Part shown: positions 1 to 5,777 of the stretch, piece by piece | Position numbering within the stretch: the first letter of the stretch is position 1 | Layout: every line of letters begins with the position of its first letter | NCBI GenBank assembly: GCA_015488565.1 | Contig: WFNQ01000027.1 | Span: forward strand, 1-13,827 | Origin: Thiomicrorhabdus sp. | Lineage (GTDB): Bacteria; Pseudomonadota; Gammaproteobacteria; Thiomicrospirales; Thiomicrospiraceae | Direction: 5' to 3' | Length of the DNA stretch: 13,827 bases | Position numbers and translations under genes: made by a program | The notes under the pieces: model-generated | What the model saw: only the letters and a program-made list of their open reading frames with translations | The model's database searches: none | Told to the model about the DNA's origin: nothing

Positions 1-125
1 GGCGCGAGTAAGCGAATTGCAGATTCCTCTTCAATGGCTTGAAGAGGACGGATCCACGTATGAAATTGTTGATCATTGAGATCATTTTCGAGGTGTTTAA
101 GACTTTGGGCCCACAGTGTTGACAA
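1..125 (-). CDS. dnaA: DnaA replication initiator, N-terminal fragment (gene runs off the left edge)
   Basis: Read on the minus strand from a TTG start at 125-123, the 41 visible codons begin (M)STLWAQSLKHLENDLNDQQF and continue through HTWIRPLQAIEEE. This is the N-terminal domain I of DnaA, which self-associates and recruits DnaB helicase at the origin. The WIRPLQA stretch is typical of gammaproteobacterial DnaA. The TTG start is chosen because AAGGA (plus-strand 133-137) sits 7 nt upstream and no ATG lies in frame nearby; a non-ATG start is common for dnaA and may keep its expression low. The rest of the gene (AAA+ and DNA-binding domains) is outside the window. It diverges from the rpmH side and is fed by the promoter at 185-212, which contains a DnaA box, so autoregulation is likely. 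Identity is confident; only the fragment is visible. Confidence 0.93.
   Translation of the reverse strand, partial: MSTLWAQSLKHLENDLNDQQFHTWIRPLQAIEEESAIRLLA
25..48 (-). repeat. Perfect 10-bp inverted repeat inside dnaA codons
   Basis: Positions 25-34 and 39-48 are exact reverse complements (TCCTCTTCAA / TTGAAGAGGA) with a 4-base loop at 35-38. In the dnaA mRNA this is a stable hairpin about 75 nt after the start codon, across the codons for PLQAIEEE. It has no U-tract, so it is not a terminator. It may be a by-product of codon choice. Confidence 0.7.
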
Positions 126-345
126 AGCAGTATCCTTACAGGTAGTTAGGTTATTTTAAAGTAACTTAAGATGACAATTCAATAAGTATACCTGTGAATA
201 ACTTTAAAACAATAGGTTGTCTGTGGATAACTCTGTGCATATCGCCTGTGGATAACTCGTGTTTATTGGTGTTTAACTGTTTGATTTTAAGTTATTTTCT
301 GCGGTTGTATATATGAGTGTACAATTATTGTTTTTTTTTAATGAT
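126..345. other. oriC: Probable chromosomal replication origin (oriC)
   Basis: The dnaA upstream region contains three DnaA boxes in the same orientation (read as TTATCCACA on the minus strand): 193-201 (one mismatch, TTATTCACA), 222-230 (perfect) and 247-255 (perfect), spaced 29 and 25 bases apart. They are followed by a very AT-rich tract from about 256 to 345, ending in a run of nine T at 331-339, which is a plausible DNA-unwinding element. Placement between dnaA and the rpmH cluster is the usual origin position in pseudomonads and many other gammaproteobacteria. I did not find other protein-binding sites (IHF, Fis) that I could defend. The boundaries are approximate. Confidence 0.82.
185..212 (-). 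promoter_or_regulatory. Candidate dnaA promoter with an embedded DnaA box
   Basis: On the minus strand, TTGTTT (plus positions 212-207) and TATACT (190-185) are separated by 16 bases, a reasonable sigma-70 arrangement pointing at dnaA. The predicted transcript would start near 178, leaving a leader of about 50 nt. The one-mismatch DnaA box at 193-201 lies in the spacer, so DnaA binding would block RNA polymerase. Confidence 0.55.
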
Positions 346-391
346 GATGTGTTTTTGCTTAGCTTTGGGTTTGAATTTGAGGGCAGAAAGG

Positions 392-835
392 ATGGGTTTT
401 TTTACAGAGTTAGGCGTGTTAGGGTTGTTTATTTCTGCTTTTTTAGCGGCAACCATTTTACCGATGAGCTCGGAAGTGATTCTGGTCGCTTTGTTATTAT
501 CTGAAATAAACCCTGTCGTATTAGTTGTTGTGGCAACAATTGGTAATGTACTGGGCTCTTTGGCGAACTATGGTATTGGTTTTTTAGGAGGCACTTTTTT
601 ACAGCGCCATGTCTTAAAGGTTTCGGAAGCTGAATTTGAAAGGTCAGAACAGCGTTTTCGTAAATTAGGCGTTTGGAGTCTTTTGTTTGCTTGGGTTCCT
701 ATTATTGGAGACCCTTTGACCTTGATTGCGGGGGTTCTTAGGGTTAATATTTTATTATTTTTATTTTTGGTAACATTAGGCAAATTTGGACGGTATTTGG
801 TGGTGGCGTATGTGGCATTACCAAATGGATTTTAA
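392..835 (+). CDS. yqaA: YqaA-family (DedA/VTT-like) inner-membrane protein
   Basis: A 147-residue protein, very hydrophobic, with about four membrane segments (roughly residues 6-24, 32-55, 95-115 and 118-140). It aligns by eye along its whole length with E. coli YqaA: the early LPxxSEV, then ATxGNxLG, then W(V/M)PxxGDxLxxxAG and a late LGKxxRY. These belong to the DedA/SNARE-associated (VTT) superfamily, whose members are linked to lipid transport and membrane homeostasis; the specific role of YqaA is not established. The start at 392 is preferred because GAGGG (379-383) lies 8 nt upstream. An in-frame GTG at 317 would add 25 residues read through the T9 tract and has no ribosome site. The unusual point is the location, between oriC and rpmH. 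No clear promoter or terminator is visible. Confidence 0.86.
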   Translation: MGFFTELGVLGLFISAFLAATILPMSSEVILVALLLSEINPVVLVVVATIGNVLGSLANYGIGFLGGTFLQRHVLKVSEAEFERSEQRFRKLGVWSLLFAWVPIIGDPLTLIAGVLRVNILLFLFLVTLGKFGRYLVVAYVALPNGF

Positions 836-863
836 CCATTCGTTATTTTTTTAAGATGTTTTC

Positions 864-892
864 TTGTTTTCTTGTTGATTACTCTATATAAT
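864..892 (+). promoter_or_regulatory. Probable rpmH promoter
   Basis: TTGTTT at 864-869 and a perfect TATAAT at 887-892 are separated by 17 bases, upstream of rpmH. Transcription would start near 899. The -35 match is modest and the -10 is perfect. This promoter would drive the rpmH-rnpA-yidC cluster. Confidence 0.68.
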
Positions 893-900
893 TCCCGTTT

Positions 901-915
901 TTCCGGATAGCGGAA
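901..915 (+). other. Small hairpin in the rpmH leader
   Basis: TTCCG (901-905) and CGGAA (911-915) can pair around a GATAG loop, at or just after the predicted transcription start. It is short (5 bp) and could be a 5'-end stabilising stem. No function is shown by the sequence. Confidence 0.35.
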
Positions 916-941
916 TAGAAAATATTTAAGGATTCAGTGAC

Positions 942-1076
942 ATGAAACGTACATTTCAACCTAGCGTTATTAAACGTGCCCGTACACACGGATTTCGTGC
1001 TCGTATGGCGACTAAAAATGGTCGTAAAATTTTAGCTGCTCGTCGTGCGAAAGGACGTAAGCGCTTAGCTGTATAG
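942..1076 (+). CDS. rpmH: Large-subunit ribosomal protein bL34
   Basis: The 44 codons from ATG 942 encode a protein starting MKRTFQPSVIKRARTHGF and ending KGRKRLAV, the near-invariant bL34 sequence. It is a very basic 50S subunit protein, and the length is normal for the family. AAGGA (928-932) lies 9 nt upstream of the start. It is transcribed with rnpA, whose start is 49 bases downstream, so the ribosomal protein and the RNase P protein are co-expressed as in most bacteria. Confidence 0.98.
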   Translation: MKRTFQPSVIKRARTHGFRARMATKNGRKILAARRAKGRKRLAV

Positions 1077-1125
1077 TTTTTGAGTGTACTTGATGGTACG
1101 CCCAAATCTAAATTCTGGTGAGTTA

Positions 1126-1554
1126 ATGAATTCAAACAATGGGTTATCAACTCACTCAGAATCTTCTCCCCCTTCTTCTATTTTGAATAAGCCTAAAAAT
1201 GGTTTTTCAAAACCCCTTCGTATTCTAAAACCTAGCGATTTTCAACACGTATTTTCAAATGCTGAGAAATTTGGCAACCGTAATTGGACATTGATTGTTC
1301 GACCAAATCAGCGCTCTTATCCAAGACTTGGCCTCGCCATAGCGAAAAAACAACTGCAGCGTGCCGTTTGGCGAAATCGTATAAAAAGATTAGCAAGAGA
1401 AGCATTTCGGCTACATAAGAAAGAGCTAAGTGGGTATGATATTGTCGTTTTAGGACGAAAGGGCATGCAAGATATTGATAATAAGATTTTGCATAAAAGT
1501 TTTTTACACCTTGTTCGTAAAATTAAAAAAAGTGATCTAAAAGATCGCATGTAA
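1126..1554 (+). CDS. rnpA: Ribonuclease P protein component (C5), with N-terminal extension
   Basis: The protein subunit of RNase P, which helps the catalytic RNA remove 5' leaders from tRNA precursors. The core begins near residue 27 (FSKPLRILKPSDFQHVFSN) and contains PRLGLAIAKK and the hallmark RNR motif NRIKRLAREAFR, followed by YDIVVLGRKG. From ATG 1126 the product is 142 residues, against about 119 in E. coli. The excess is a polar Ser/Asn/Pro-rich N-terminal stretch of roughly 25 residues before the conserved core. ATG 1126 has GGTGAG just upstream (1117-1122, short spacing); an in-frame ATG at 1093 and GTG at 1084 have no ribosome site. No methionine lies between residue 1 and the core, so the extension is probably real. 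Gene identity is certain; the start is less so. Confidence 0.95.
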   Translation: MNSNNGLSTHSESSPPSSILNKPKNGFSKPLRILKPSDFQHVFSNAEKFGNRNWTLIVRPNQRSYPRLGLAIAKKQLQRAVWRNRIKRLAREAFRLHKKELSGYDIVVLGRKGMQDIDNKILHKSFLHLVRKIKKSDLKDRM

Positions 1555-1564
1555 TTTAATCATT

Positions 1565-1585
1565 AGAAATCGTTGTATGATTTCT
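1565..1585 (+). other. Intercistronic hairpin between rnpA and yidC
   Basis: AGAAATC (1565-1571) and GATTTCT (1579-1585) form a perfect 7-bp stem with a 7-base loop, 10 bases after the rnpA stop. It is AU-rich and not followed by a clean U-tract, so it is more likely an RNA-processing or stability element, or a weak attenuator, than a terminator. Confidence 0.45.
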
Positions 1586-1613
1586 TTAGTTAAGGCTTTA
1601 AAAAGGTTTTTCA

Positions 1614-3347
1614 ATGAATATGAGATCGTTTTGGTGGTTAGCGCTGGCATTCACGTTAACGTGGATGTGGCTTGAATGGATGCAGTTTACATCGGCAAAA
1701 GTGGAAGCAACGGTACAAGCAAGTGCGGCACAAGAAGTGCCTGTTGCAAATGCTACGTCAATAACCTCGTCAGGAAGTTCTGTGTCAGGTGCTTCGGATG
1801 TTCCTGGTGCAAATCTGGGTAGCGTGCATAATAGTGCTGTTCCTGTATTGCAAAATGGTATTTCTCAAGGTGAAAGAGTTCATGTAAAGACCGACACGTT
1901 AGAGATTATTATCGATACGGTTGGTGGAGATATTCGCTCGGCAAAATTATTGGAGTATGGTGCTTCTAATGACCACTCTCAGCCATTTCAATTATTGAGT
2001 GACTCGGGTCCTTTGGTTTATATGGTTCAAAATGGGCTGGCCACTCAGCCTAATTCTAAATTACCTGCACCAACGCATAAAACACAATATCAAACCTCTA
2101 AAACAGAATATGTGATGACTGGTGACACATTAACTGTGCCATTAACTTGGACAGAAAATGGCGTCACGGTTACAAAAAGTTATACCTTTAAAAAGGAGAG
2201 TTATTTAATTGATGTTGCTTACGAAGTAGATAACCAAAGTGATGAAGTTTGGTCGGGAAGTATGTATTCTCAAATTGTACGTAATCGTTATAATCCCGAT
2301 GAGAACTTTATGATGTATACCTACACGGGACCGGTGTTGTATGACCCTAATGCAGAGGATAAGTATGTTAAGCACTCTTTTGATGACTTAATGACTCAGC
2401 CTGTTTCAGGTCGTATGGTCACGGGTGGTTGGGCAGCGATGATTCAGCAGTATTTCTTAACCGCATTAGTACCAAGCCAAACGGCTCAAAATACTTACTA
2501 CGCAAAACCTTTAACAGAAGGGCGTTATGCTATAGGAGTGGTTGAGCCAATGATGGCGATTGACGCTGGGCAGTCAGGAGTCTTGTCCTCTTCTGTTTAT
2601 ATCGGGCCAGAAAAACAAGATGTCTTAGCGGATATTGCACCAGGCTTAGAGTTAACCATTGATTATGGTGTTTTAACCATTTTGGCTGAGCCTTTATTTT
2701 GGTTGTTGGATAAGATTCACAGCGTCGTTGGTAACTGGGGTGTGGCAATTATTTTACTCACCGTTTTGATTAAACTGGTTTTTTATAAGTTGTCAGAAAC
2801 GAGTTACCGTTCTATGGCTCGTTTAAAGAAGTTTCAGCCTAAATTGAAGCAGTTAAAAGAAAATTATGGGGATGATAAAGCCCTATTCCAGCAAAAAATG
2901 ATGAAGCTGTATAAAGAGGAAAAAATAAATCCTTTAGGCGGTTGCTTACCTATATTGATTCAAATGCCGGTATTTATTGCACTGTATTGGGTGTTGCTAT
3001 ATTCGGTAGAGATGCGCCATGCACCGTTTATATTGTGGATTCAAGATTTATCTGCAACGGACCCTTATTATATTTTACCGATTGTGATGGGTCTAACGAT
3101 GTTTATTCAACAGAAGCTGAATCCTTCTGCGATGATGGATGAAATGCAGCAAAAGGTAATGAAGTTCTTACCGATTATTTTTACTGTCTTCTTTATTTTC
3201 TTCCCTGCAGGTTTAGTGCTTTATTGGGTTGTAAACAATATTTTATCGGTGACTCAGCAGTGGTATATCACTAAGAAAATTGATGAAATTGATGCAAAAG
3301 AGAAAGAAAAAGAGAAGGAAAAAGCAAAAGAGAGAGCAGGTAAATAA
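1614..3347 (+). CDS. yidC: YidC/Oxa1/Alb3 membrane protein insertase
   Basis: Inserts and folds inner-membrane proteins, alone or with SecYEG. The 577-residue product has the Gram-negative layout: an N-terminal anchor (about residues 5-25, Trp-rich), a low-complexity Ser/Ala/Val linker (about 30-75), a large periplasmic beta-domain (about 80-355), and the conserved five-helix insertase core (about 365-555) with NPLGGCLPILIQMP, DLSATDPYYILP and the late FFPAGLVLYWVVNN. The groove position occupied by Arg366 in E. coli is Lys387 here, a conservative change. The C-terminus is a KE-rich charged tail that can contact the ribosome. AAAAGG (1601-1606) lies 7 nt before ATG 1614; a second ATG at 1620 is less well placed. 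yidD, normally between rnpA and yidC, is missing: only 59 bases separate the two genes. Confidence 0.97.
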   Translation: MNMRSFWWLALAFTLTWMWLEWMQFTSAKVEATVQASAAQEVPVANATSITSSGSSVSGASDVPGANLGSVHNSAVPVLQNGISQGERVHVKTDTLEIIIDTVGGDIRSAKLLEYGASNDHSQPFQLLSDSGPLVYMVQNGLATQPNSKLPAPTHKTQYQTSKTEYVMTGDTLTVPLTWTENGVTVTKSYTFKKESYLIDVAYEVDNQSDEVWSGSMYSQIVRNRYNPDENFMMYTYTGPVLYDPNAEDKYVKHSFDDLMTQPVSGRMVTGGWAAMIQQYFLTALVPSQTAQNTYYAKPLTEGRYAIGVVEPMMAIDAGQSGVLSSSVYIGPEKQDVLADIAPGLELTIDYGVLTILAEPLFWLLDKIHSVVGNWGVAIILLTVLIKLVFYKLSETSYRSMARLKKFQPKLKQLKENYGDDKALFQQKMMKLYKEEKINPLGGCLPILIQMPVFIALYWVLLYSVEMRHAPFILWIQDLSATDPYYILPIVMGLTMFIQQKLNPSAMMDEMQQKVMKFLPIIFTVFFIFFPAGLVLYWVVNNILSVTQQWYITKKIDEIDAKEKEKEKEKAKERAGK

Positions 3348-3349
3348 AG

Positions 3350-3682
3350 ATGCAGTTAACTTATCAAAAACTTGGTCAGGATCACCCTATGTATGGGAAA
3401 GTGGATTTTTTAGTTGCGGATGGCAGTACGCCTATTTGTTATAAAAGCAAAGCGGGTTACTTGCCTTTAGAGTCCAATGCGGTAGTAGCTCATGCTGAAA
3501 ATACAGCCGCAACAGTTGAAATAGAGTCAAAACCATTGTATGTTTTATCTTTTAAAGTGAATGGTGAAGAGGAGGAGATGACGTTTTCTTCTAAAAAGGC
3601 GTTGGATAAGCGTATTGCTTTGTTTTCGGAAAAAACCTTTATTACTGAGATGAATACAACGGTGTATAAGACGATCGTTTAG
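3350..3682 (+). CDS. Uncharacterised 110-residue protein coupled to yidC
   Basis: I do not recognise this family. The product is small, soluble-looking (no signal peptide or membrane segment) and mildly acidic overall, with an N-terminal half resembling a small beta-rich domain (YGKVDFLVADGSTPICY), a central VEIESKPLYVLSFKVNGEEEEM segment, and a Lys-rich helix-like stretch (SSKKALDKRI) near residue 85. It has one cysteine. Its ATG lies two bases after the yidC stop, with AGCAGG inside the last yidC codons, so translation is probably coupled to yidC. A strong terminator follows within 30 bases, marking it as the last gene of the rpmH-yidC unit. The base composition matches its neighbours. Codon-like composition and tight packing support it being real; the function is unknown. 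Confidence 0.78.
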   Translation: MQLTYQKLGQDHPMYGKVDFLVADGSTPICYKSKAGYLPLESNAVVAHAENTAATVEIESKPLYVLSFKVNGEEEEMTFSSKKALDKRIALFSEKTFITEMNTTVYKTIV

Positions 3683-3709
3683 ACTAAAGTGTATATTGAG
3701 TTTTCTTTT

Positions 3710-3737
3710 AAAAAACGCCCTTTATTGGGCGTTTTTT
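3710..3737 (+). terminator. Rho-independent terminator closing the yidC operon (probably bidirectional)
   Basis: AAAAAACGCCC (3710-3720) and GGGCGTTTTTT (3727-3737) form a perfect 11-bp inverted repeat with the loop TTTATT. The GC-rich inner stem followed by six T on the plus strand, and six A on the other side, makes it work in either direction. Confidence 0.92.
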
Positions 3738-3749
3738 ATTGGGCGTTTT
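3722..3749 (+). repeat. Tandem 14-bp duplication of the terminator's 3' arm
   Basis: TTATTGGGCGTTTT occurs twice head-to-tail, at 3722-3735 and 3736-3749. Only one complementary CGCCC arm (3716-3720) exists, so the RNA can fold two mutually exclusive hairpins shifted by 14 bases. Confidence 0.9.
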
Positions 3750-3768
3750 GGATAAATTAGGACGAGTA

Positions 3769-5130
3769 ATGATATTTGATAATGTGGATACGATTGCGGC
3801 CATTGCAACAGCGCCTGGCCGTGGTGGCGTTGGAATTGTTCGGGTTTCAGGCCGTAAGGTGGTTGAGATTGCTCAGGCTATTTTAGGCAAGCTTCCTGAA
3901 CCTCGCTATGCTCACTATGGTGATTTTTTGGGTGAAGAGGGGCAAGTATTAGACCGAGGGATTGCATTGTATTTTCCAAATCCAAATTCATTTACAGGGG
4001 AGGATGTTTTAGAACTACAGGGGCATGGTGGCCCGATTGTCTTGCGCTGGTTGCTTAATCGAGTGGTTGAGTTGGGTGCTAGGCTTGCTGAACCAGGAGA
4101 GTTTTCAAAGCAAGCTTTTATGAATGATAAGTTAGACCTTGCTCAGGCAGAAGCCATATCGGATTTAATTGAAGCGTCTTCGGATCAAGCAGCACGTTCT
4201 GCAATGCGTTCGTTGCAGGGCGATTTTTCACGTGAAGTGAATGCGCTGGTTGAAGAGACCATTCGTTTACGTATTTACGTTGAAGCCGCGATAGATTTTC
4301 CAGAAGAGGAAATTGATTTTTTATCAGATGGCAAAGTCGCTGGTGATTTACAAGCTCTCTGGGATCGGCTACAGAAAGTATTTGAGGCCGCGAAGCAAGG
4401 CGCTCTATTAAGAGAGGGGATGTCGGTGGTTATTTTGGGTCGTCCAAATGCGGGAAAATCGAGCTTGTTAAATGCATTATCGGGCCGAGAAAGCGCGATT
4501 GTGACGGATGTTGCAGGGACGACAAGAGACATCGTAAAAGAAGAGATTCATATTGATGGAATGCCATTACATATTTTAGATACGGCTGGTGTTAGAGAGG
4601 CAACCGATCAGGTGGAGAAAATAGGCATTGAACGTGCTTGGAAAGCTTTAGACAGTGCTGATAGAGTATTGGTTATGCTGCAAGCGGGGGAGAAAATTCA
4701 CCGAGAAGACCAACTTATTTTAGCGCGTTTGCCGGCTCATATTCCAGTCACGTTAGTGCGTAATAAAATTGATTTGATTCAGCAGGAACCAAAGATTGAA
4801 ATTGAACTGGAGACCCAGCGTACAATCATTTGGTTGTCGGCAAAACACCAGCAAGGGCTGGATTTGCTTAAAGGGCATCTTAAAGCGGAAATGGGCTTTT
4901 CACAAACAGAAGAAGGCGTTTTTATCGCTCGCAAGCGGCACTTAGAGGCGCTTAAAGTTGCATTGTCCTGGATTGAAAGTGGACAACAACAGCTAGAAGG
5001 CTTTGCTGCGGGGGAGCTTTTGGCTGAAGATTTACGACTGGCACAGCAAGCGTTGTCTGAAATCACAGGTCGTTTTACTTCGGATGATTTATTAGGCCGT
5101 ATTTTCACCTCTTTTTGTATTGGTAAATAA
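3769..5130 (+). CDS. mnmE: tRNA modification GTPase MnmE (TrmE)
   Basis: With MnmG it installs the (carboxymethyl)aminomethyl group at C5 of wobble uridine 34 in several tRNAs. The 453-residue product matches the usual length (454 in E. coli). It has an N-terminal tetrahydrofolate-binding domain (about 1-118; starts MIFDNVDTIAAIATAPGRGG), a helical domain, and an inserted G domain with P-loop GRPNAGKSS (224-232), DTAG (271-274), NKID (332-335) and SAK. It ends in the family's FCIGK, with the functional Cys at 450. ATG 3769 is chosen because AGGA (3759-3762) lies 6 nt upstream and the protein then begins exactly like homologues; an in-frame TTG at 3739 lies inside the terminator repeat. It starts just 32 bases after the terminator, so its promoter must overlap that region or it depends on read-through. 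yigZ follows after 6 bases. Confidence 0.97.
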   Translation: MIFDNVDTIAAIATAPGRGGVGIVRVSGRKVVEIAQAILGKLPEPRYAHYGDFLGEEGQVLDRGIALYFPNPNSFTGEDVLELQGHGGPIVLRWLLNRVVELGARLAEPGEFSKQAFMNDKLDLAQAEAISDLIEASSDQAARSAMRSLQGDFSREVNALVEETIRLRIYVEAAIDFPEEEIDFLSDGKVAGDLQALWDRLQKVFEAAKQGALLREGMSVVILGRPNAGKSSLLNALSGRESAIVTDVAGTTRDIVKEEIHIDGMPLHILDTAGVREATDQVEKIGIERAWKALDSADRVLVMLQAGEKIHREDQLILARLPAHIPVTLVRNKIDLIQQEPKIEIELETQRTIIWLSAKHQQGLDLLKGHLKAEMGFSQTEEGVFIARKRHLEALKVALSWIESGQQQLEGFAAGELLAEDLRLAQQALSEITGRFTSDDLLGRIFTSFCIGK

Positions 5131-5136
5131 TTTTTT

Positions 5137-5733
5137 ATGGGATATGTGATTCCACTTGATGAGGCTTCTACAGAGATTGTGATTAAAAAAAGCCGTTTCA
5201 TTGCTTATGCTAAAAGCATTGTTTCACGTGAAGCAGGCATGTTTTGGTTGGCTGAGGTAAAAAAACAATATCCAGATGCACGTCATCACTGTTGGGCTTA
5301 TATGATTGGTGATCCAACGTGTGCTTTGAATGCTGGCATGGGTGATGATGGAGAACCATCTGGTACAGCAGGAAAACCGATTTTGAATGTATTGCGCCAC
5401 AAACAGGTTGGGGATGTTATGATTATTGTCGTTCGTTATTTTGGTGGAATTAAATTAGGGGCGGGTGGCTTAACACGCGCTTATAGCCAAGCGGCTCAAG
5501 AAGTGATGTCTATTTTGGTGACAGAGCAACAGGTTGCAATGGTAAAAGTTTGGTTAAGTTGTGACTTTTCTGTAGAGCAGCAAGTGCGTTATTGGATTGA
5601 ATGTTTGGGTGGTTTGGTGCTTGAAGTAGATTATACTCAACAAGTAGTCATGAAGGTATCTGTGCCTTTGAAGGAGCAGTTAACCTTAATATCACAGTTA
5701 CAAGCAAGACAGTGTGATTTTAAGATTTTATAA
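5137..5733 (+). CDS. yigZ: YigZ/IMPACT-family protein
   Basis: A 198-residue protein of the UPF0029/IMPACT family (E. coli YigZ is about 204). The N-terminal domain carries the family signatures KKSRFIAYA near residue 16, HHCWAY near 50, DDGEPSGTAGKPIL near 70-83, and VVRYFGGIKLGAGGLTRAY near 95-115. The C-terminal domain (about 135-198) is the EF-G domain V-like ferredoxin fold typical of YigZ. Eukaryotic IMPACT acts in translational control through GCN1/GCN2; the bacterial role is unsettled. It begins 6 bases after the mnmE stop with no evident Shine-Dalgarno sequence, so it probably relies on translational coupling with mnmE. No terminator is visible after it. Confidence 0.93.
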   Translation: MGYVIPLDEASTEIVIKKSRFIAYAKSIVSREAGMFWLAEVKKQYPDARHHCWAYMIGDPTCALNAGMGDDGEPSGTAGKPILNVLRHKQVGDVMIIVVRYFGGIKLGAGGLTRAYSQAAQEVMSILVTEQQVAMVKVWLSCDFSVEQQVRYWIECLGGLVLEVDYTQQVVMKVSVPLKEQLTLISQLQARQCDFKIL

Positions 5734-5777
5734 GCTAATAGATCTGTTGTCGATTTGATTTTAAAAGGATTCAGTAG

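Noticed and set aside
331..339. T9 tract as a phase switch for yqaA
   Set aside because: It lies upstream of the preferred start at 392, so slippage would not change the protein; it fits better as part of the AT-rich origin region.
313..504. An open frame starting at ATG 313
   Set aside because: It overlaps yqaA in another frame, has no ribosome site and encodes Phe/Val/Arg-rich noise.
956..1150. A minus-strand open frame across rpmH and rnpA
   Set aside because: It is opposite rpmH, whose protein is certain; the antisense frame only reflects Arg/Lys codons.
3739..3768. Upstream TTG start for mnmE
   Set aside because: It lies inside the terminator repeat and lacks a ribosome site; ATG 3769 has AGGA at good spacing and matches the family start.
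4779..5201. A 140-codon open frame on the minus strand
   Set aside because: It lies entirely opposite mnmE and yigZ, both certain genes, and its product is low-complexity Ser/Lys-rich sequence without a recognisable domain.
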